NCBI GenBank assembly: GCA_044338255.1
Contig: JBIILZ010000090.1
Span: forward strand, 1 to 16,356
DNA length: 16,356 bases
Source: CAIUVD01 sp044338255
Lineage (GTDB): Bacteria; Planctomycetota; UBA11346
Reading direction: 5' to 3'
Below are positions 13,312 to 16,356 of the stretch, piece after piece. The notes beneath the pieces were generated by a model, which was given only the letters and a program-made list of their open reading frames with translations, was not told the origin of the DNA and did no database searches. Made by a program: the position numbers and the translations under genes. Position 1 is the stretch's first letter. Every line of letters starts with the position of its first letter.

Positions 13312-14304
13312 TCAGGCTTCAGCAGACTTGGAGGCGAGACGCATACCGAAGGCCAAGCCGCGATCCGCGAGCTTCTTCTTCAGTTCTTTAGCGGCGATCT
13401 TACCCAGGTTACGGGTGCCCGTAACTTCGGCTTCGTCCATCTGCACCAAGTCGGAAACCGACTTGATATTGGCAGCGCGCAAGGCGTTCTCGGTGCGAAC
13501 CGAGAGATCCAGGCTGCTGATCTGCTTGCCGAGCAGAGCGGTCTTTTCGCCGTCGCCTTCGACCGTGAGATCGGAAGGGCCGCCTTCGAGCTCGCGACCG
13601 ATCTCGAAGTACTTGACGAACGGATTGAGATGCTTGCGCAGGATGTTGGTCGCTTCGACCAGGGCGAGCTCGGGGGTGATCGAGCCATCGGTCCAGACTT
13701 CCAGATCGAGCGCTTCGTAGTCAGTGCGCTTACCCAAACGGGTAGGATCGACACTGAAGGCGACGCGCTGCACTGGGCTGTAGATCGAGTCGATGGCGAT
13801 GGTGCCCACGGGCGAGCCATCGATCTTCTGACCTTCAGCGGGGACGAAACCACGGCCAGCGCCGACGTCCATCTCGAGCACAAAACGCACATCCTTGGTC
13901 AAGGTCGCGATGACCAAGTCCGGATTGATGATTTCGACGTCTTGGTGAGGAGTGATGTCAGCGGCCGTAACGGCTCCCGACGACGACTTCTCAAGGCGGA
14001 TGACAACGTTTTCATCACTGTGCAACCGCAAGCGCAGGCGCTTGATGTTGAGGATGATGTGGGTGACGTCTTCGAGCACGCCATCCAACGAGGTGAACTC
14101 GTTGTTGGCACCCTGGAGACGGATCGAGCGCACACCGGCGCCTTGAATCGAAGACAGCAGAACACGACGCAGGCTATTGCCAATGGTGGTCGCGAATCCG
14201 CGTTCGAATGGCTCAGCGTGGAACTTGGCGTAGTTCGCCAGTCCTGAGCCGTCGATCTTTTCAACGCGAGTGGGCAGTTCAAAGCCACGCCAGCGGATGC
14301 GCAT
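13312..14304 (-). CDS. rpoA: DNA-directed RNA polymerase subunit alpha
   Basis: The product is 330 residues. The assembly domain (about 1-235) includes HAEPFERGFATTIGNSLRRVLLSS and GVLEDVTHIILNIK, and the promoter-contacting C-terminal domain (about 255-315) includes DLSVRTENALRAANIKSVSDLV and NLGKIAAKELKKKLADRGL. The start MRIRWRGFELPTRVEKIDGS resembles planctomycetal alpha subunits. A strong GGAGG lies six bases before the ATG. rpsD, which commonly precedes rpoA, is absent; the rpsK-rpoA gap instead holds a hairpin. Confidence 0.98.
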   Translation of the reverse strand: MRIRWRGFELPTRVEKIDGSGLANYAKFHAEPFERGFATTIGNSLRRVLLSSIQGAGVRSIRLQGANNEFTSLDGVLEDVTHIILNIKRLRLRLHSDENVVIRLEKSSSGAVTAADITPHQDVEIINPDLVIATLTKDVRFVLEMDVGAGRGFVPAEGQKIDGSPVGTIAIDSIYSPVQRVAFSVDPTRLGKRTDYEALDLEVWTDGSITPELALVEATNILRKHLNPFVKYFEIGRELEGGPSDLTVEGDGEKTALLGKQISSLDLSVRTENALRAANIKSVSDLVQMDEAEVTGTRNLGKIAAKELKKKLADRGLAFGMRLASKSAEA

Positions 14305-14345
14305 GGAACCTCCAAAAAAGGGCAGAGTACGTCGGTGGAAAGGGT

Positions 14346-14366
14346 GACGTCAGGAGACCTGACGTC
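14346..14366 (-). promoter_or_regulatory. Perfect hairpin in the rpsK-rpoA intergenic region
   Basis: GACGTCAGG (14346-14354) and CCTGACGTC (14358-14366) form a 9-bp stem with a three-base loop in the 80-bp gap. No T-run follows on either strand, so it is unlikely to be an efficient terminator. It might bind a protein, set RNA processing, or tune alpha-subunit output; this is inference. Confidence 0.55.
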
Positions 14367-14384
14367 GGCTCATCGTGGCGTTGA

Positions 14385-14762
14385 TTAGACGCGACGCTTC
14401 TTCGGCGGGCGGCAGCCGTTGTGCGGCAGCGGGGTCACGTCGAGGATCACCTTGACGGCGACGCCCGAGCTGACCAGCGAGCGGATGGCGCTCTCACGAC
14501 CGGCGCCGGGTCCACGAACGCGGACTTCGCATTCCTTGAGACCCATCTTGATGGCCTTTTCGGCGCAGCGTTCCATCGCCAGCTGAGCGGCAAAGGGCGT
14601 GCTCTTGCGGCTGCCCTTGTATCCGATCGAGCCGGCCGATTCCCAAGCCGCAACTTCGCCATTACCATCGGTGATGCTGATGATCGTGTTGTTGAAGGTC
14701 GAATTGATGTGAACGACGCCCGAGCGGACCGTCTTCTTGATCTTCTTCTTATTATACGCCAT
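14385..14762 (-). CDS. rpsK: 30S ribosomal protein S11
   Basis: The product is 125 residues. VRSGVVHINSTFNNTIISITD, SIGYKGSRKSTPFAAQ, VRGPGAGRESAIR and the C-terminal TPLPHNGCRPPKKRRV are all canonical. S11 lines the platform and mRNA exit of the 30S subunit. The gap to rpsM upstream is 73 bp, rather long for this operon; no hairpin terminator is seen there. Confidence 0.98.
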   Translation of the reverse strand: MAYNKKKIKKTVRSGVVHINSTFNNTIISITDGNGEVAAWESAGSIGYKGSRKSTPFAAQLAMERCAEKAIKMGLKECEVRVRGPGAGRESAIRSLVSSGVAVKVILDVTPLPHNGCRPPKKRRV

Positions 14763-14835
14763 GACAGATTCCGATGTGTTTGCGGCTGGAGTCGACTGTT
14801 TGCAGCTCTACGAGCGAGCCTAAGATGACCTGCGC

Positions 14836-15213
14836 TTACTTGCGCAGGATCTTCTTGTTCGCGACCGTCTTCTTCTTGCCCTTGCGGGTACGCGAATTGG
14901 TACGGGTGCGCTGACCGCGGCAAGGCAGATTACGCGCGTGGCGGTAGCCACGGTAGCAACCGATTTCCTTGAACCGGGCGATGTTCGCCTGGATTTCGCG
15001 TCGCAGGTTACCTTCGATAACGTAATTGTTCTCGATGTACGTCGCGATCTTACCGAGTTCTTCCTCGGTGAGCTGGAAAGCGCGGCGGTGGATGTCCACA
15101 CCAGTCGCTTCACAGATGAGCACGGCGCGGTGCAGACCAATGCCAAATAGATGGCCTAGGCTGTACGGAACCTTTTTGTTGTTCGGGATGTCGACACCGA
15201 GAATACGAGGCAT
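14836..15213 (-). CDS. rpsM: 30S ribosomal protein S13
   Basis: The product is 125 residues and begins MPRILGVDIPNNKKVPYSL. A helix-two-turn-helix core precedes CYRGYRHARNLPCRGQRTRTNSRTRKG, and the basic tail KKTVANKK reaches tRNA in the P site. AAGGAAA precedes the ATG. The order rpmJ-rpsM-rpsK-rpoA is standard. Confidence 0.98.
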   Translation of the reverse strand: MPRILGVDIPNNKKVPYSLGHLFGIGLHRAVLICEATGVDIHRRAFQLTEEELGKIATYIENNYVIEGNLRREIQANIARFKEIGCYRGYRHARNLPCRGQRTRTNSRTRKGKKKTVANKKILRK

Positions 15214-15240
15214 GGTCTGTTTCCTTAAGAGCGTTGCCGC

Positions 15241-15354
15241 TCAGCCCTGGCGCTGCTTGTGGTTGGGGTCCGAGCAGATGATGCGGACGCGGCCTTTACG
15301 GCGGACGATCTTGCAGTTCTCGCAGCGGCGACGAACGGAGGCTGATACCTTCAT
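15241..15354 (-). CDS. rpmJ: 50S ribosomal protein L36
   Basis: The product is 37 residues: MKVSASVRRRCENCKIVRRK followed by a tail ending HKQRQG. The zinc-ribbon ligands Cys11, Cys14, Cys27 and His32 are intact, so this is the zinc-containing form. AAGGAAAA precedes the ATG. It is 34 bp from infA and 27 bp from rpsM. Confidence 0.97.
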   Translation of the reverse strand: MKVSASVRRRCENCKIVRRKGRVRIICSDPNHKQRQG

Positions 15355-15388
15355 GACGTTTTCCTTCTAATCCAGTGAGATAAAGTGG

Positions 15389-15607
15389 TCAGACGTCACG
15401 GAAGACGATGCGACCGCGCGTGAGATCGTAGGGTGACATCTCAATGGTGACCTTGTCACCAGGAAGGATGCGGATGTAGTTCATCCGAATCTTTCCCGAG
15501 ATGTGTGCCAGAACGACGTGGCCGTTCGGCAGTTCGACACGAAACCGTGCATTCGGGAGGGACTCCCGGACACGTGCTTCGAGGCGGATGTTATCTTCCT
15601 TCGCCAT
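15389..15607 (-). CDS. infA: Translation initiation factor IF-1
   Basis: The product is 72 residues from MAKEDNIRLEARV, the normal IF-1 length. It is a single OB-fold domain with LPNARFRVELPNGHVVLAHISGK and YIRILPGDKVTIEMSPYDLTRGRIVFR. An in-frame upstream Met would add 27 residues overlapping the secY end and is rejected. The start lies four bases after the secY stop, with no strong ribosome binding site of its own, suggesting coupling to secY translation. Confidence 0.97.
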   Translation of the reverse strand: MAKEDNIRLEARVRESLPNARFRVELPNGHVVLAHISGKIRMNYIRILPGDKVTIEMSPYDLTRGRIVFRDV

Positions 15608-15611
15608 TACG

Positions 15612-16356
15612 TCAGAACCGCTTTCCAGACTTCTTGGGGCCAGTGGCGCTGAGCCCCTGGTATTGGTGGGCGAGGAAGAAGGCACCAACCTTCTGCATCA
15701 CATCGAGGGTCACGCCGACAACAATCAACAGACCCGTTCCACCCAGCAACACACTCGCACCGCGGCCACTGAGGCCGATCGAAGCACCGATAAGTTCTGG
15801 GAGAATCGCGATGATCGCCAGGAAGATCGCACCGACGAAGGTGATTCGGGTCAGGATTCCCGACAGATAATCGACCGTCGACTTGCCCGGACGGATGCCG
15901 CGCACGAAGAAACCCGACTGCTTGAAGTGGTTCGACAAATCGTTGAGATCAAAGGTGATGCTGATGTAGAAGTAGGTGAAGGCGACAATTAACGCACCGA
16001 AGATGTAACGGTGTCCGGGGGTTCCGTAGGCCACGACCTGATCGAGACCAGCGAGATTACCTGCGGCAAACCCAATAACGACCATGATGGGAGATGCGAA
16101 GATCACCGGAATGACGTTGGCTTGATTGAGCTTCAAGGGCAGGGTGGTCTGAGCACCGCCGTAGACCTTATTGCCCTGGACCCGTCGTTGCTGCTCAAGG
16201 TTGATCCGACGAACTGCCTGCACCACGACGACGATGGCAGCGATGATGGCAAGACCAACCAGGATTACACCGAGGTATTTTCCAAGATCGGTACCGAAAC
16301 CAGTGAAGGCAGAAGGCAGATAAGCCATGATACCGAACATGATGATGAGCGAGACG
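15612..16356 (-). CDS. secY: Preprotein translocase subunit SecY, C-terminal part
   Basis: About 247 residues are visible; the N-terminal part (roughly TM1-5) lies beyond the right edge. The loop INLEQQRRVQGNKVYGGAQTTLPLKLNQANVIPVIFAS after the first visible helix is the conserved cytoplasmic loop before TM7. Then come YFYISITFDLNDLSNHFKQSGFFVRGIRPGKSTVDYL (the TM8-9 loop that meets SecA and the ribosome) and the last helices with GTGLLIVVGVTLDVMQKV. It is the central pore of the Sec translocon in the inner membrane. adk and map, often found after secY, are absent: infA follows four bases later. Confidence 0.96.
   Translation of the reverse strand, partial: VSLIIMFGIMAYLPSAFTGFGTDLGKYLGVILVGLAIIAAIVVVVQAVRRINLEQQRRVQGNKVYGGAQTTLPLKLNQANVIPVIFASPIMVVIGFAAGNLAGLDQVVAYGTPGHRYIFGALIVAFTYFYISITFDLNDLSNHFKQSGFFVRGIRPGKSTVDYLSGILTRITFVGAIFLAIIAILPELIGASIGLSGRGASVLLGGTGLLIVVGVTLDVMQKVGAFFLAHQYQGLSATGPKKSGKRF

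Noticed and set aside
13198..14247. 349-codon plus-strand frame opposite rpoA
   Set aside because: It is the antisense shadow of rpoA; no domain and no independent start signal.

Overview
The window is a GC-rich bacterial chromosome segment with two characters. The right part (about 11.65 to 16.36 kb, minus strand) is the 3' end of the ribosomal protein/alpha operon: secY (cut by the window edge), infA, rpmJ, rpsM, rpsK, rpoA, rplQ, then a terminator and a separately promoted Calvin-cycle-type class II fructose-bisphosphate aldolase. The RpoA N-terminus (MRIRWRGFEL) and other r-protein features resemble those of the Planctomycetota/PVC group. That is recalled family knowledge, not a database result, so the phylum is probable rather than proven.

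The left part (1 to 11.4 kb) is a mosaic of short transcription units. Its genes are a four-TM membrane protein (-), eboE overlapped by an unrecognised helical-repeat protein (+), a four-helix-bundle (S23/IVP family) gene (-) in a repeat-rich island, a small lipoprotein cytochrome c (-), rnd-truA (+), eboA-eboB (-), thpR (+), a compact Clp-type AAA+ ATPase (+), an exported MsrA (+) and a UPF0114 membrane protein (+). EboA, EboB and EboE belong to the ebo set linked to export of pigment or isoprenoid-like metabolites. Here the set is split into two blocks on opposite strands, and eboC and eboD are not in the window.

The most unusual content is a family of four 7-bp tandem arrays (consensus GRGACCA, or TGGTCYC on the other strand) at 2-155, 2995-3112, 3839-4062 and 11414-11504. 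They lie at the 3' ends of genes. Two of them bracket the four-helix-bundle gene, and these two carry canonical G-quadruplex motifs on the minus strand. Between that gene and the third array is a 156-bp imperfect palindrome. Its 27-bp perfect arms duplicate, in inverted orientation, the gene's ribosome binding site, start codon and first codons, and the spare copy reads straight into the heptad array. I regard this array / four-helix gene / inverted start / array block (about 2995-4062) as the best candidate for an undescribed repeat-associated element. Its function is unknown and no activity can be shown from sequence alone.

Other points of interest are a D2-only AAA+ ATPase with a ClpA/ClpC-like IGF tripeptide, a TruA with an altered catalytic-motif context, the absence of rpsD between rpsK and rpoA with a perfect hairpin in its place, and an 11-bp tandem repeat carrying TGA in all three frames after the AAA+ gene.
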